A DNA stretch of 64,000 bases from Enterobacter asburiae (GCA_011754535.1 JAAQVN010000001.1:2790001-2854000), one strand, 5' to 3'. Numbered from the stretch's first letter, positions 24,125-33,712 are shown. Numbers and translations: made by a program. The notes: generated from the sequence alone by a model not told the origin.

Positions 24125-24607
24125 TTATGCTTCTTTGTTTTCTTTGATATTCCAGCCAGCGCTGCTTTCAGCACCTTTACCACCAGACGTGGTCTGCTCC
24201 CAGTACTGCTGTTTCACTTTCGCAGCCTGGAATGCGTAGGTCACACCAACGGTATCGCCGTTGTCTGCACCAGTGTACTGAACGGAAGTGACCAGCACAT
24301 CTTCCAGCGTAATGCGGGAATATTCCACCTGCTGGCCACCCGCTTTACATACGGACAGCTCAACTTTGGTCAGGTGTTTACCGCTGGCGCAGTGTTTCAG
24401 GATAGCGGTGGTGGATTTGTCGATCAGCGCGTTAACGTGCAGGTCGTTAAAGTTGACTTTACCGGCACCGCCGCCACCGCCAACGCTCATATTACCAGGC
24501 TGGGAAGCGCCCCAGGAGAAGGAGGTAATATCAGTCCAGCCGGTGTGGTTAGAATCTTTAGATTCGCCCGTAACACCCTCGACCTTCAGAAACATATCAA
24601 TAGCCAT
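24125..24607 (-). CDS. hcp: T6SS tube protein Hcp (TssD)
   Basis: 160 residues from ATG 24607 (MAIDMFLKVEGVTGES); upstream in-frame codons lack a ribosome-binding site. Typical Hcp features: DITSFSWGASQPG, a short Gly-rich loop, the tube strands VNFNDLHVNALIDKST and the C-terminal YAFQAAKVKQQYWEQ. Hexameric rings stack into the secreted inner tube and carry small effectors in the lumen. It is preceded by a 180-bp gap with a perfect palindrome, so it may have its own promoter, in keeping with the high Hcp demand. Confidence 0.97.
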   Translation of the reverse strand: MAIDMFLKVEGVTGESKDSNHTGWTDITSFSWGASQPGNMSVGGGGGAGKVNFNDLHVNALIDKSTTAILKHCASGKHLTKVELSVCKAGGQQVEYSRITLEDVLVTSVQYTGADNGDTVGVTYAFQAAKVKQQYWEQTTSGGKGAESSAGWNIKENKEA

Positions 24608-24717
24608 AATATCTACTCTTCGTGGATGAACAATATTGCTTTCGAAAAAGCACTTATATGGCAAACAGGAAAGCATGGGGCTGAATAAAACCGTCCATAT
24701 TTTACCTCTGCCTCACA

Positions 24718-24739
24718 TCAAATGACCCGTGTCATTTGA
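24718..24739. promoter_or_regulatory. 22-bp palindrome upstream of hcp
   Basis: Perfect 9-bp inverted repeat TCAAATGAC / GTCATTTGA with a 4-nt spacer, 111 bp upstream of the hcp start and 49 bp after the tai4-like stop. There is no U-run on the minus strand, so an operator or an mRNA-processing hairpin is more likely than a terminator. No protein can be assigned to it from sequence. Confidence 0.5.
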
Positions 24740-24787
24740 CAGTCTTACATTCCCTCTGAATGAACGGAAAGAATGTGAAGTCTTTTA

Positions 24788-25213
24788 CTATTGTGGATTA
24801 TCCTGAATCCAGGTGCGGTCAGGATTTCCGATGATTAATTGAGGAACAAGTTTATTAAGTTCGTCACTATGATAAAGACGTAGACAGTTTAAGGTTACGC
24901 CTTTTACATCGGGTTTTCGCTCCGAATGAAAACCATTAATTTGATTTTTATATTTTCCAATGAGGGCATCCACTTTATCAGTGCCATTTTCGGCATCAAA
25001 AGGTATCCACTCAATAAATGCACTCGCACTGCGGGCCGCATCAGCAGAAAACAGGCTGCCTTTATCTGCTACCTGCGCAAGACAGCGCGCCAGAACTAAA
25101 TCTTTTAAAACCTGCCGGTATGTTTGATGCTGGTAAAAATCAAATTGAGTGTTATCGCCAAGAGCCGAAAACGTTAAAAATGCGAGCAGAATAAATGCTC
25201 TCTTCAAATTCAT
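24788..25213 (-). CDS. tai4: Tai4-type immunity protein (Tae4 inhibitor)
   Basis: 141 residues from ATG 25213, 6 bp after the tae4 stop; the longer frame would start inside tae4. Signal peptide MNLKRAFILLAFLTFSALG places it in the periplasm. The mature part (YRQVLKDLVLARCLAQVADKG, SASAFIEWIPFDAENG, LNCLRLYHSDELNKL) is helical with a cysteine pair, as in Tai4/Rap2a proteins. Tai4 dimers plug the active site of the Tae4 amidase and protect the producer from its own and its sisters' toxin. Confidence 0.88.
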   Translation of the reverse strand: MNLKRAFILLAFLTFSALGDNTQFDFYQHQTYRQVLKDLVLARCLAQVADKGSLFSADAARSASAFIEWIPFDAENGTDKVDALIGKYKNQINGFHSERKPDVKGVTLNCLRLYHSDELNKLVPQLIIGNPDRTWIQDNPQ

Positions 25214-25221
25214 TAGTGATA

Positions 25222-25716
25222 TTACTTTAATTCCCAAAACCAGATTTCCTTACAGTAAGGAAAACAATCGGAGTTACATATAAACGAATTATTACTTAGG
25301 GGCTCGATGAGGTCGATATGACCTCCACCGTAACCATCGATTTTATTAAAGAAAACTACACCTTTTCTGCCGAGCATTGACCGTGCACCAGCCTGACGAT
25401 CGGTATAGATTTCTGCTTTCCCAAAAACGTGAGATTTAAAGAGCTGATCGGCGAGCAATTTTGCACCCGGCTCAATTGTTTTTCCCTTATAGGGCCCTGA
25501 CTTGATGGGGAGACGCCCAGTAAATTCAACATTACATTTCAACAAAGCCAAACTCATCCTGACCGCACACGTATTTTCGTATGCAGGTTGCTGTTTGATA
25601 ATCGTTGAATAGTCGTAGCCAATTTCTGCGAAAAGCTGTTCGCCAGAGGTAAAGCCCGCACGAGCTTGATTTGAAGAGTAATGTTGACGTTTCAGCTGTT
25701 CGTATAATGGTCTCAT
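25222..25716 (-). CDS. tae4: Tae4-family peptidoglycan amidase, T6SS effector
   Basis: 164 residues, no signal peptide, as expected for a T6SS cargo. The NlpC/P60-like catalytic site shows as Cys50 in [13 protein letters not shown] and His133/Asp135 in [11 protein letters not shown]; two cysteines near the C-terminus (Cys147, Cys151) may form a disulfide. Tae4 enzymes cut the gamma-D-glutamyl-mDAP bond of tetrapeptide stems in the target periplasm. Ribosome-binding site GGAGAG is 6 nt upstream. Flanked by two different immunity-type genes, and in the same transcription unit as hcp, its likely carrier. Confidence 0.93.
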   Translation of the reverse strand: MRPLYEQLKRQHYSSNQARAGFTSGEQLFAEIGYDYSTIIKQQPAYENTCAVRMSLALLKCNVEFTGRLPIKSGPYKGKTIEPGAKLLADQLFKSHVFGKAEIYTDRQAGARSMLGRKGVVFFNKIDGYGGGHIDLIEPLSNNSFICNSDCFPYCKEIWFWELK

Positions 25717-25719
25717 TTA

Positions 25720-26145
25720 TTACTCTCCTTTTTTGCAAGGGCGTAATTCTTTCATGCCATCGGTGATAATTTTCGACGCGCGCTCTTCTTTTTGCTCTGC
25801 AGTCAATTTAGCGAAACGCGGGTAAAGAAACTCATGAAGGGTATTGGGTAAAAAAGGCTTTCCTTTGCACCAGACGGTTCCCTCGGAGGCATCCACAACC
25901 CCCAGAAGATACATATTTGCCTTAATGCGTTCACGTTCATTGGTTTTTGAAAGCCAGGCATTAGCAAACCGCTCTGCGGTAAGGTTTAAATCATACCCGG
26001 TTAATAGAGCCGGATCGCGCAGCATGTTTGATGTGTCATCCTGCGGCAATGCTTCCGCTTGAGGATAAGTATATTTTTCTGTTTGCGCACTTGCCAGTAC
26101 TGAAACTGCCAGCAAACTGGTAGCGATTAATAGATTTTTTATCAC
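25720..26145 (-). CDS. Rap1a/Tai-family immunity protein
   Basis: 141 residues with signal peptide MIKNLLIATSLLAVSVLASA. The core (RIKANMYLLGVVDASEGTVWC, then HEFLYPRFAKL) is characteristic of Rap1a-type immunity proteins, first described for the Serratia Ssp1 (Tae4) amidase. Its stop is 3 bp before the tae4 start, and it is transcribed first, so immunity is made before the toxin. A second, structurally different immunity gene lies on the other side of tae4. Whether both neutralise this Tae4, or one guards against foreign amidases, is open. Confidence 0.85.
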   Translation of the reverse strand: MIKNLLIATSLLAVSVLASAQTEKYTYPQAEALPQDDTSNMLRDPALLTGYDLNLTAERFANAWLSKTNERERIKANMYLLGVVDASEGTVWCKGKPFLPNTLHEFLYPRFAKLTAEQKEERASKIITDGMKELRPCKKGE

Positions 26146-26224
26146 CGGATATCCTTATTCACTGACAGTTATTAACTGAAATATGGCTTTTGGCTAACCG
26201 GCCCCATCGGGCCGGTAACCATCA

Positions 26225-27724
26225 TCACGCGTCTTTCGTCTTCAGCGACGGCAGCTTAGATACCAGACGCAGAGAAACGGTCAGACCTTCCAGCTGGTAG
26301 TGCGGACGCAGGAAGAACTTCGCGGCGTAGTAGCCCGGGTTGTCTTCAATCTCCTGCACCTGCACTTCCGCAGCCGCCAGCGGTTTGCGGGACTTGGTTT
26401 CCTGGGAGGAGTTAGCCGGGTCACCGTCCACGTAGTTCATCACCCAGTCGTTCAGCCAGCGCTCCATCTCTTCGCGCTCGCGGAAGGAGCCGATTTTGTC
26501 GCGCACGATGCACTTCAGGTAGTGGGCAAAGCGGCAGCAGGCGAACAGGTACGGCAGACGAGAGGCCAGACGCGCGTTGGCGGTGGCATCCGGGTCGTGG
26601 TACTCGGCCGGTTTCTGCAGAGACTGCGCGCCGATGAAGGCGGCAAAGTCGGAGTTTTTACGGTGAACCAGCGGCATAAAGCCGTTTTTCGCCAGCTCGG
26701 CTTCACGACGATCGCTGATGGCGATCTCGGTCGGGCACTTCATGTCCACGCCGCCGTCATCACTCGGGAAGGTGTGGCACGGCAGGTTTTCCACCGCCCC
26801 GCCGGACTCCACGCCACGAATCGAGGTGCACCAGCCGTACTCTTTGAAGGAGCGGTTGATGTTAGCCGCCATCGCATAGGCGGCGTTCGCCCAGGAGTAG
26901 CTGTTGTGGTTCGCGCCGTCGGTTTGCTCTTCAAAGTCAAAGCTGTCGACCGGGTTGGTGCGAATGCCGTACGGCAGGCGCGACAGGAAGCGCGGCATCA
27001 CCAGGCCCAGATAGCGGGCATCTTCGGATTCACGCAGTGAACGCCAGGCCGCGTATTCGGTGTTCTGGAAGATCTTGGTCAGGTCGCGCGGGTTAGCCAG
27101 CTCCTGCCAGGACTCCATCTGCATCACGCCCGGTGCAGTACCGGTGATAAACGGACAGTGCGCCGCAGAGCCGATGCGCGCCATTTCGCCCAGCAGCTCC
27201 ACGTCCTGCGGGCTGTGGTCGAAGTAGTAGTCGCCCACGATGCAGCCAAACGGCTCACCGCCGAACTGACCGTACTCCTGCTCGTAGATTTTCTTGAAGA
27301 TCGGGCTCTGGTCCCAGCCCACGCCCTTGAAGCGCTTCAGGGTGCGGCCCAGCTCCTGCTTGGAGATGCTCATAAAGCGGATCTTCAGCATCTCGTCAGT
27401 TTCAGTGTTGTTCACCAGATAGCTCAGGCCGCGCCAGGCGCTCTCCAGCTTCTGAAACTCTTCGTGGTGAATGATCTGGTTCACCTGCTGCGACAGCTGC
27501 TCGTCGATACCGGCAATCAGGTTCTGAATGGTGCGATAGGTGTCGTTCGAGAAGGTAACGGTATTTTCCAGCGCCTGCTGCGCCAGGGTTTTGACCGCGC
27601 TTTCTACGGCGGAACGGGCCTGATCGGTTTTCGGGCGGAACTCTTTGTTCAGCAGCGCGCTGAACTCATCCTGGCTGAACGCCTGCCCCGCCTGCTGCTC
27701 GTGTTGTTGAGTCTGGTTGCTCAT
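26225..27724 (-). CDS. tssC: T6SS contractile sheath large subunit TssC (VipB)
   Basis: 499 residues. Family hallmarks: HHEEFQKLESAWRGLSYLV, IVGDYYFDHSPQDVELL, SRLPYGIRTNPVDSF and the C-terminal YYAAKFFLRPHYQLEGL. The N-terminal helix is the segment recognised by ClpV in other systems. TssC and TssB assemble the cytoplasmic sheath whose contraction drives the tube. It starts 3 bp after tssB. Confidence 0.98.
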   Translation of the reverse strand: MSNQTQQHEQQAGQAFSQDEFSALLNKEFRPKTDQARSAVESAVKTLAQQALENTVTFSNDTYRTIQNLIAGIDEQLSQQVNQIIHHEEFQKLESAWRGLSYLVNNTETDEMLKIRFMSISKQELGRTLKRFKGVGWDQSPIFKKIYEQEYGQFGGEPFGCIVGDYYFDHSPQDVELLGEMARIGSAAHCPFITGTAPGVMQMESWQELANPRDLTKIFQNTEYAAWRSLRESEDARYLGLVMPRFLSRLPYGIRTNPVDSFDFEEQTDGANHNSYSWANAAYAMAANINRSFKEYGWCTSIRGVESGGAVENLPCHTFPSDDGGVDMKCPTEIAISDRREAELAKNGFMPLVHRKNSDFAAFIGAQSLQKPAEYHDPDATANARLASRLPYLFACCRFAHYLKCIVRDKIGSFREREEMERWLNDWVMNYVDGDPANSSQETKSRKPLAAAEVQVQEIEDNPGYYAAKFFLRPHYQLEGLTVSLRLVSKLPSLKTKDA

Positions 27725-27727
27725 CGA

Positions 27728-28252
27728 TTATTCCTCGCTACCTTTCGCGCTTTCGTCATTTTTCGGCAACTGGCTCAGGGATTTGAGCAGCGTCGGATCC
27801 TGCAGAATTTTAGCGATCAGCTCTTCCGCACCGTTTTTGCCGTCCATGTAGGTCAGCAGGTTAGAGAGCTGGGTACGCGCTTCCAGCAGCTTGTTCAGCG
27901 GCTCTACCTTGCGGGCCACCGCATCCGGCAGGAAGTCGTCCATGCTGTCGAAGGTCAGATCCACGTTGAGCTTACCTTCGCCAGTCAGGGTGTTATCCAC
28001 CTGGAACGCCACGCGCGGCTTCAGCGCCTTCATGCGTTCGTCAAAGTTGTCGATGTCGATTTCGAGGAATTTACGCTCGTCGACGGCCGGCAGATTTTCA
28101 ACCGGTTTGCCGACCAGATCGGCCATGACGCCCATCACAAACGGCAGCTGAATCTTACGTTCTGCACCGTAGATCTCTACGTCGTACTCGATCTGCACGC
28201 GGGGGGCACGGTTACGTGCGATGAATTTCTGCCCACTGTTACTCATTGCCAT
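27728..28252 (-). CDS. tssB: T6SS contractile sheath small subunit TssB (VipA)
   Basis: 174 residues from ATG 28252 (MAMSNSGQKFIARNRAP), with GGAG 6 nt upstream; a slightly longer start at 28267 lacks this. Typical sequence: VQIEYDVEIYGAERKIQLPFVMGV and LLEARTQLSNLLTYMDGK. The helix near the C-terminus interlocks with TssC. It lies immediately upstream of tssC, the invariant order in T6SS clusters. Confidence 0.97.
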   Translation of the reverse strand: MAMSNSGQKFIARNRAPRVQIEYDVEIYGAERKIQLPFVMGVMADLVGKPVENLPAVDERKFLEIDIDNFDERMKALKPRVAFQVDNTLTGEGKLNVDLTFDSMDDFLPDAVARKVEPLNKLLEARTQLSNLLTYMDGKNGAEELIAKILQDPTLLKSLSQLPKNDESAKGSEE

Positions 28253-28327
28253 GATGTTCTCCATCAAAGATGCGCGGTGAAGGTGAAACGGCAGGCTCCA
28301 TGCCTGTCGTCATAATGCCTGGACGCG

Positions 28328-29344
28328 TTATTCGCGGCGTCCAAAGATGTTTTCCAGTTGGTTAACGCCGTCTGGCGCCAGGTCGCGAATAATGTCCATG
28401 AAGTTAAGTTCTGACAGCCGCTGCACCCGTTCAATCATCAGCGGTGCGGGGTGGCTCGGTTCGTACTGCGCAAAATACTGCTTCGCTTTTTCCAGCATCA
28501 GCTGCGCGTCGGCGCGGCTGGTGACCTGCACGCTGCGCCAGTCGGTCACCTGCTGAATCGGCTGCGTTGCCGCCGATTGCTGTTCAGCCTGTGGCTCTGC
28601 CTGCGCTTCACGGTTCGGCAGCAGCTTGCTGATGTCGGTCACCTGACACGCGCTGGCGACCAGCCCCACGGTTTTCAGCAACTGCTCCATCTCCGGCACG
28701 CCGCTTTCACCGAGATGCCCGGTGAGCAGCTCACGGATGGCAAGCAGCCGTTCGTTAATGACGATAACCGCTGCGGTTCCCGGCTGGTCGCCGCGGGCCA
28801 GCTCGTCAATCAGCCGCGGACGGCCGCCGGGATAGTCCGGACATTCCGTCTTGCTGCCGTCCAGCAGCGCCTGGGCGTCACGCAGCGAAATTTCATCGCC
28901 GTTAGAACGCAGCAGCGAGGCGTTGCGTACCGCGACGGTGAGGTCGGATTTATCGCTCAGCCCGGCCAGGGCGTTAATGCGGTAGAACGGGTCGGTTTCG
29001 CCATACTCTTCAAGCAGCGGGTAGAGCGGCTCCCAGTAGCGCGCGATCGCCTCCTGCACCAACAATAATCCGTCCGCGTAGCCCGCAAGCCCGCGGCGGC
29101 GGGTCCAGGCATGGGTTAACGCCAGCATCACGCGAAGATCTTTGGTGCGGGTCAGCAGGCTGGTGGCGAATTTTTCAACCGTGTTCCAGTCAGCGGGCTC
29201 TGCCGGGATAATGGTGTCGCCAAACTGCTGTTCCGCTTTCCCAAGACTTGCCTGATTCATGATCTGGAAGTCGGCGTCGTACTCCAGGTTTTCGCCGCAG
29301 GGCTTTTCAGGGCTTATTGGCGCGAGAAATTCTTCGATATTCAT
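28328..29344 (-). CDS. tssA: T6SS cap/baseplate protein TssA
   Basis: 338 residues with an N-terminal ImpA domain (EEFLAPISPEKPCGENLEYD is the family signature) and a shorter C-terminal helical part ending in FMDIIRDLAPDGVNQLENIFG. This is the short TssA class that resembles TssA1 of P. aeruginosa, which stays at the baseplate, rather than the long tail-cap class. Placed between tagF and tssB, a common arrangement in PpkA-type clusters. Confidence 0.93.
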   Translation of the reverse strand: MNIEEFLAPISPEKPCGENLEYDADFQIMNQASLGKAEQQFGDTIIPAEPADWNTVEKFATSLLTRTKDLRVMLALTHAWTRRRGLAGYADGLLLVQEAIARYWEPLYPLLEEYGETDPFYRINALAGLSDKSDLTVAVRNASLLRSNGDEISLRDAQALLDGSKTECPDYPGGRPRLIDELARGDQPGTAAVIVINERLLAIRELLTGHLGESGVPEMEQLLKTVGLVASACQVTDISKLLPNREAQAEPQAEQQSAATQPIQQVTDWRSVQVTSRADAQLMLEKAKQYFAQYEPSHPAPLMIERVQRLSELNFMDIIRDLAPDGVNQLENIFGRRE

Positions 29345-29355
29345 GAGATCCCTGC

Positions 29356-30072
29356 TTATTCAAACATGGGCGGATAGAGACCGTGACGCCCCGGACGGGC
29401 GCCCCCTGCCGGGTCGAACAGCAGGGTGAAAAGCTGCCCGGTAAAATTACCGCTGTGAACGTGGGTGTAGAGCGGGTAACCGTCGCAGCGGTTGGTCCAC
29501 CAGTAGCTGGTCTGACGCAGCGGGTCAAAACACTCTGCCGCCTGCGGCCAGCCCAGCGTGCTCTGGCCATCCTCGTCATAGCCAATGACGTCAAGGATGT
29601 CGGAACGCTTTTGCGGCTCGACGGGCTGCGGCGCCGGAATGGACATCAGCATCTCATCCAGCTGCGAGGCGGAAAAGCTGTTGCGCACCGCGTGCAGCCC
29701 CAGACGGCCAATCTGCTGATACCAGCTCTCCGCCTGGCTGAGCAGGCTGGTCGACCACTCTGACGGGGCAAAGCTCAGCTGAATGCAAACCGGGTACTGT
29801 CGGCCAACGCTGTCGCGGCCGGGCAGCAGGCAGCCCATCTGGATCATCTGGCTGCCCAGCATCGGCGGGACGACGAAATTCCAGACCGGTGCTTTGGTGA
29901 ACTGGCGTTCGCCACCGCGCTGCTCTTCCTGCTGCCAGGCGAGCAGGCCAACCTGAAACCAGTGCGACCACTGGCGCTGTAAGGTGTCAGGAAAGCGACG
30001 CTGCAGGAAATCTCCGGCGCTGGGTAATTTGCCATACCAGCTGTAGCGGTTCATCGCAGGGGTATTCGTCAT
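29356..30072 (-). CDS. tagF: T6SS negative regulator TagF
   Basis: 238 residues from ATG 30072 (MTNTPAMNRYSWYGKLPSAG), with AAGGA 7 nt upstream. Family features: YGKLPSAGDFLQRRFP, PVWNFVVPPMLGSQ and a C-terminal SYWWTNRCDGYPLY. TagF represses T6SS assembly post-translationally by binding the Fha protein in P. aeruginosa. Together with PpkA, PppA and Fha it completes the control set of this locus. Located between tssM and tssA. Confidence 0.93.
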   Translation of the reverse strand: MTNTPAMNRYSWYGKLPSAGDFLQRRFPDTLQRQWSHWFQVGLLAWQQEEQRGGERQFTKAPVWNFVVPPMLGSQMIQMGCLLPGRDSVGRQYPVCIQLSFAPSEWSTSLLSQAESWYQQIGRLGLHAVRNSFSASQLDEMLMSIPAPQPVEPQKRSDILDVIGYDEDGQSTLGWPQAAECFDPLRQTSYWWTNRCDGYPLYTHVHSGNFTGQLFTLLFDPAGGARPGRHGLYPPMFE

Positions 30073-30088
30073 ACGGCTGTCCTTGCGG

Positions 30089-33000
30089 TTATGGGCATGA
30101 GAAACGGGGAAGCTGGAACGGGTTGCGAATGCTGTTTGGCGCAAACTCCAGTGTGACCTGATGTCCGTCGACGTTGAAGGTGGCCTGACGGCTCAGGCTA
30201 CCCGCGCCAGGGCTGGTGCTCGCTTTGTCGAAAAAGCGGTTGAGCGCCCAGGAACCGTTGGTTACCAGCGTCGCCGTGCTGCCGTTAGCCAGCCCCAGCT
30301 GCATGCGTACCTGATTGGTGCCGCCCGGCCCCGGCCAGTTCATGATCTGCACGGCCTGCGGGCCGTGGCTGTAGCGCAGGAGCTGGCCGTCGACGTCCAG
30401 CGTCAGGTTCAGAATGGTGTTATCCATTCTCACGGTGCGTACCGTTACCTTGAAAGATGGCGTGGTGGCGCCGTTAGCAAAGAAAGCGTCGCGAATCGAC
30501 TGGGCCTGCTGGAACGGTCTCAACAGCCCTTCGCTGCCCGGCAGGGTTTTACCGTCGATGCCCGGCATAAAGCGCCAGTTTGCCTGCGTGGTATCGACTT
30601 TGCTGGTCAGGTTGTCGCGAAAGAAGGTATCCATCAGCCCGGTACCGGGGGCAAACATGCGGGCAAGATCGTCCGGGGTGACCTCGGTGCTGGCGCTGCG
30701 CACCAGCGGGTAGCGGCCGGCGATTGCCTGACGGCAGAACCCGCCGACTTCAACGTTAATCCGCTTACGCACGTTTTCCAGGTCGCGGCGCTGGGTATCG
30801 CTGCTGGCCCCCACCGCCATGTTGCTGAACATGGTTTGCAGTCCGCCCGGCAAACGACCGGCGCTGGCCTGCAGACGGCTGATCGCCTCACCGCCGGGTG
30901 CTGGCATACCGCTGTTGGCCGCATCCTGAACCGCGGTCAGGTAACGATAAAGCTCATCCACCTGCTTGAGAAAATCATCAAATACAATCGTCTTCCCGCC
31001 TTTCTCCAGCGGCTGCGCCAGCTCAATCATCGGCGCATAGTGGTCGGTCACCAGCTGCTCCGGCGCCTGAGTAATCGCGGCGGCCTGCGTCGGGGCATTG
31101 TCATTATTGCTGAACAGCGCTTCCAGCGTGCGGGTGGCGCGGTTGCTCTGCGCCTGCGCTTTACCGGCATCTTCCGGCGCCGGGGTATCGCGGGATAGCG
31201 TCAGCACCTGGCTCAGGTTCTGGACCAGACGACGCAGGGGCGAGTTTGCGCCAGAGAGCAGGCGCGCGGTGTTGATGCGCTGGGAGAGATCGGCGCTGTT
31301 ATTAAGCTGAATGTCGGCGAGAAAGCGATCCCAGTTCGCGATAAAGTCGCGCATGTAGAGCTGGCGCACGGCGTTATCGATCTGCTGTTTATCTTCCTGC
31401 GCGGTTGCGGCGCCCAGCACCCAGGCGTCGTCCTCATGCAGGGCGGTGGTTACGCTGTCAATCTGGCTGTTAAAGCTTTTCCAGTAACCGTCCGGCGTAT
31501 AGAGCCCCGGCACGCCTTCGCTTACCGGCTTGCCGCTTTTGCGGGAAAACACCAGCTCGCTCTGCGGGCCGCCCAGATCGGAAAGGGAGACCGGCTTGAT
31601 GTTTTCGTCATGTTCCAGCAGGCGCTTCAGGCGACCGTAGACGCGGGTTGAAAGTGGCTGCTGGTTGATCAAAGCCCTTTCGCGTGCCACCAGGGATTCG
31701 TCCTGAGCGTACGGCGAGGCCTGAATTTTCGGCTCCAGCAGCTGGGTGAGATGCCATTCGAGCTGCTGCAGCTGCGCCTTCGTGACGTTTTGCGGCAGGT
31801 TACGCTGCAGGTTGAGCATCACCCACGAATGCAGGAATTTGCCGTCGTAGTGTTTCGGCTGATACAGCATCTGATAGGCTTTCAGCGCCTCGTAGCTGTA
31901 CTCCACGTCGCTGCCGTTGTCGTTGCGCAGCCAGGTGGTGATGTGCATTGCAACGGCGGGCAACAGCAGCTGATCCAGCGCTTTCTGGTACAGGGACTGA
32001 GAGGCATCGCTGACGTCATCCCCACGGTAAAGCCCCATGCGGCGGGAGACTGGCGGATCGTTGACATCAAACGCGTCGCTTTTCGGCAGGTCCACCAGGC
32101 CATTCAGCAGCGGGAGCAGATCGAACAGGTCACGCTGCGGCTGGTTCTGCAACGCTTTGCTCTGCTGGTCCAGCAGCGGCACCTTCGCATCCACCTCTTC
32201 CAGATAGGCCTTGTTTTTTGCATAGCTGGTCAGCCACAGCCCGCCGAGGATCGCCAGCAGGGCCAGCAGCGCCGCGTAGCCGGACCAGATCACTGCCCGG
32301 TTGCGCAGTTCCCACCAGCGGTTTTCGCCGGCAATCCCGGCTTCCTGGAAGATGACGTTTTGCAGCAGGTTCTTGATGAAGAAGCTCTGGCCCTTCGCGC
32401 CGGGGATAGGCGCTTCTTTGCTTACCGAATCCCAGTTATCGTTCTCTCCCCCTTCCGGCAGGGAGAGCGCGCGGTTCAGTTCGCCCATTACGCGGTCGAA
32501 CGGCATGCCTTCCTGGGTACCGCTGGCGAAGTAGATCCCGCGCGGCGAGAACTCGGTTTCGAAGTTGGAGCGGGCGAAGACCGTGCTGAGGTAATCCGCC
32601 AGCAGTGGACGCAGCGCGGCGAACTCCTGTGGGAAGAGATACGCTTCGGCACGGGTTTTCGCATCATGCTCTTTGAGCATGGTTTCCGGCAGCCCGGCAT
32701 CAAGGCGCTGCTGCAGCAGAGAAAACTCCTGCTGGAAGTTACCCATCAGGTCGTAATCGGCGTGTTTGGTTTGCTCCCACGGCAGCGTGAAGCCCCAGAT
32801 CTGGTCTCGCTGCGCTTTGTCGTAGTCGGCAAACCACGCGCGGAAGCCTTTGAGCAGGTCGGCCTTGGTCACCATCACGTACACCGGGAAACGGATACCC
32901 AGCTGCTCATGCAGTTCAGAAAGGCGCTGGCGCAGGTTCACCGCCTGCTGGCGGGACGCCTCGGCGGACTGGGTCAGCAGGTCCGAAATACTGATCGTGA

Positions 33001-33709
33001 CGATGACGCCGTTGATCGGCTGGCGGCGACGGTACTTGCGCAGTAGCCCCATGAACTGCAGCCATTCACCGGCGTCCTGCACCTGTTCGCTTTCCTGAGT
33101 GGTATAGCGACCCGCGGTATCCAGCAGCACGGCCTCGTTGGTGAACCACCAGTCGCAGTTGCGCGTGCCGCCGATGCCCCGCAGCGCGGTTTTACCGAAG
33201 CGGTCGGCCAGCGGGAACTGCAGCCCGGAATTAACCAGCGCCGTGGTTTTACCGGAACCCGGCGCGCCGATAATGACGTACCACGGCAGCTGGTAGAGAT
33301 ATTGCGTGCTGAAGCGCTGCGTCCACTGGGCACCCTGTCCCGCTTTGCTGAAGTGCGCTTTTTTCAGCATCTGCGCGGCTTCATCAAAACGGCTGGCGAG
33401 GATCTGCTCCTCGCTGTTCAGGCGCTGCTGCGGATCCGCCGCCTCCGGGCTGGTGGTGTTCTCGTTGAGCTTGTCCATCAGCTTGCGGTTCAGCCAGGCG
33501 TTATAAAGACGCGGCAGAATATGGCCCTGAGCCCACAGCAGGTAGACCACGGCAATACTGATGATGCGGTTCTGCTCGGATTCGAGCGGTCGGGTGTCCA
33601 CGATGGACAACAGCGGACCTATCATCCAGATCACCGCCGCCAGCGCCGTGACGCCGAGGAAGCTCCACAGAATGCGGTTAGTCAGTATGGAAAGAAGAGT
33701 CGTCAGCAT
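30089..33709 (-). CDS. tssM: T6SS inner-membrane complex protein TssM (IcmF)
   Basis: 1206 residues. Two N-terminal transmembrane helices (ILWSFLGVTALAAVIWMIG and a second around 40-60), a cytoplasmic NTPase domain with an intact Walker A GAPGSGKTTAL, a third helix near 475 (AVIWSGYAALLALLAILGGLW), then a large periplasmic domain that contacts TssJ. It spans the periplasm as part of the TssJLM trans-envelope channel. The Walker motif is intact, which is not so in every TssM. 3 bp after tssL. Confidence 0.97.
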   Translation of the reverse strand: MLTTLLSILTNRILWSFLGVTALAAVIWMIGPLLSIVDTRPLESEQNRIISIAVVYLLWAQGHILPRLYNAWLNRKLMDKLNENTTSPEAADPQQRLNSEEQILASRFDEAAQMLKKAHFSKAGQGAQWTQRFSTQYLYQLPWYVIIGAPGSGKTTALVNSGLQFPLADRFGKTALRGIGGTRNCDWWFTNEAVLLDTAGRYTTQESEQVQDAGEWLQFMGLLRKYRRRQPINGVIVTISISDLLTQSAEASRQQAVNLRQRLSELHEQLGIRFPVYVMVTKADLLKGFRAWFADYDKAQRDQIWGFTLPWEQTKHADYDLMGNFQQEFSLLQQRLDAGLPETMLKEHDAKTRAEAYLFPQEFAALRPLLADYLSTVFARSNFETEFSPRGIYFASGTQEGMPFDRVMGELNRALSLPEGGENDNWDSVSKEAPIPGAKGQSFFIKNLLQNVIFQEAGIAGENRWWELRNRAVIWSGYAALLALLAILGGLWLTSYAKNKAYLEEVDAKVPLLDQQSKALQNQPQRDLFDLLPLLNGLVDLPKSDAFDVNDPPVSRRMGLYRGDDVSDASQSLYQKALDQLLLPAVAMHITTWLRNDNGSDVEYSYEALKAYQMLYQPKHYDGKFLHSWVMLNLQRNLPQNVTKAQLQQLEWHLTQLLEPKIQASPYAQDESLVARERALINQQPLSTRVYGRLKRLLEHDENIKPVSLSDLGGPQSELVFSRKSGKPVSEGVPGLYTPDGYWKSFNSQIDSVTTALHEDDAWVLGAATAQEDKQQIDNAVRQLYMRDFIANWDRFLADIQLNNSADLSQRINTARLLSGANSPLRRLVQNLSQVLTLSRDTPAPEDAGKAQAQSNRATRTLEALFSNNDNAPTQAAAITQAPEQLVTDHYAPMIELAQPLEKGGKTIVFDDFLKQVDELYRYLTAVQDAANSGMPAPGGEAISRLQASAGRLPGGLQTMFSNMAVGASSDTQRRDLENVRKRINVEVGGFCRQAIAGRYPLVRSASTEVTPDDLARMFAPGTGLMDTFFRDNLTSKVDTTQANWRFMPGIDGKTLPGSEGLLRPFQQAQSIRDAFFANGATTPSFKVTVRTVRMDNTILNLTLDVDGQLLRYSHGPQAVQIMNWPGPGGTNQVRMQLGLANGSTATLVTNGSWALNRFFDKASTSPGAGSLSRQATFNVDGHQVTLEFAPNSIRNPFQLPRFSCP

Positions 33710-33712
33710 TCC

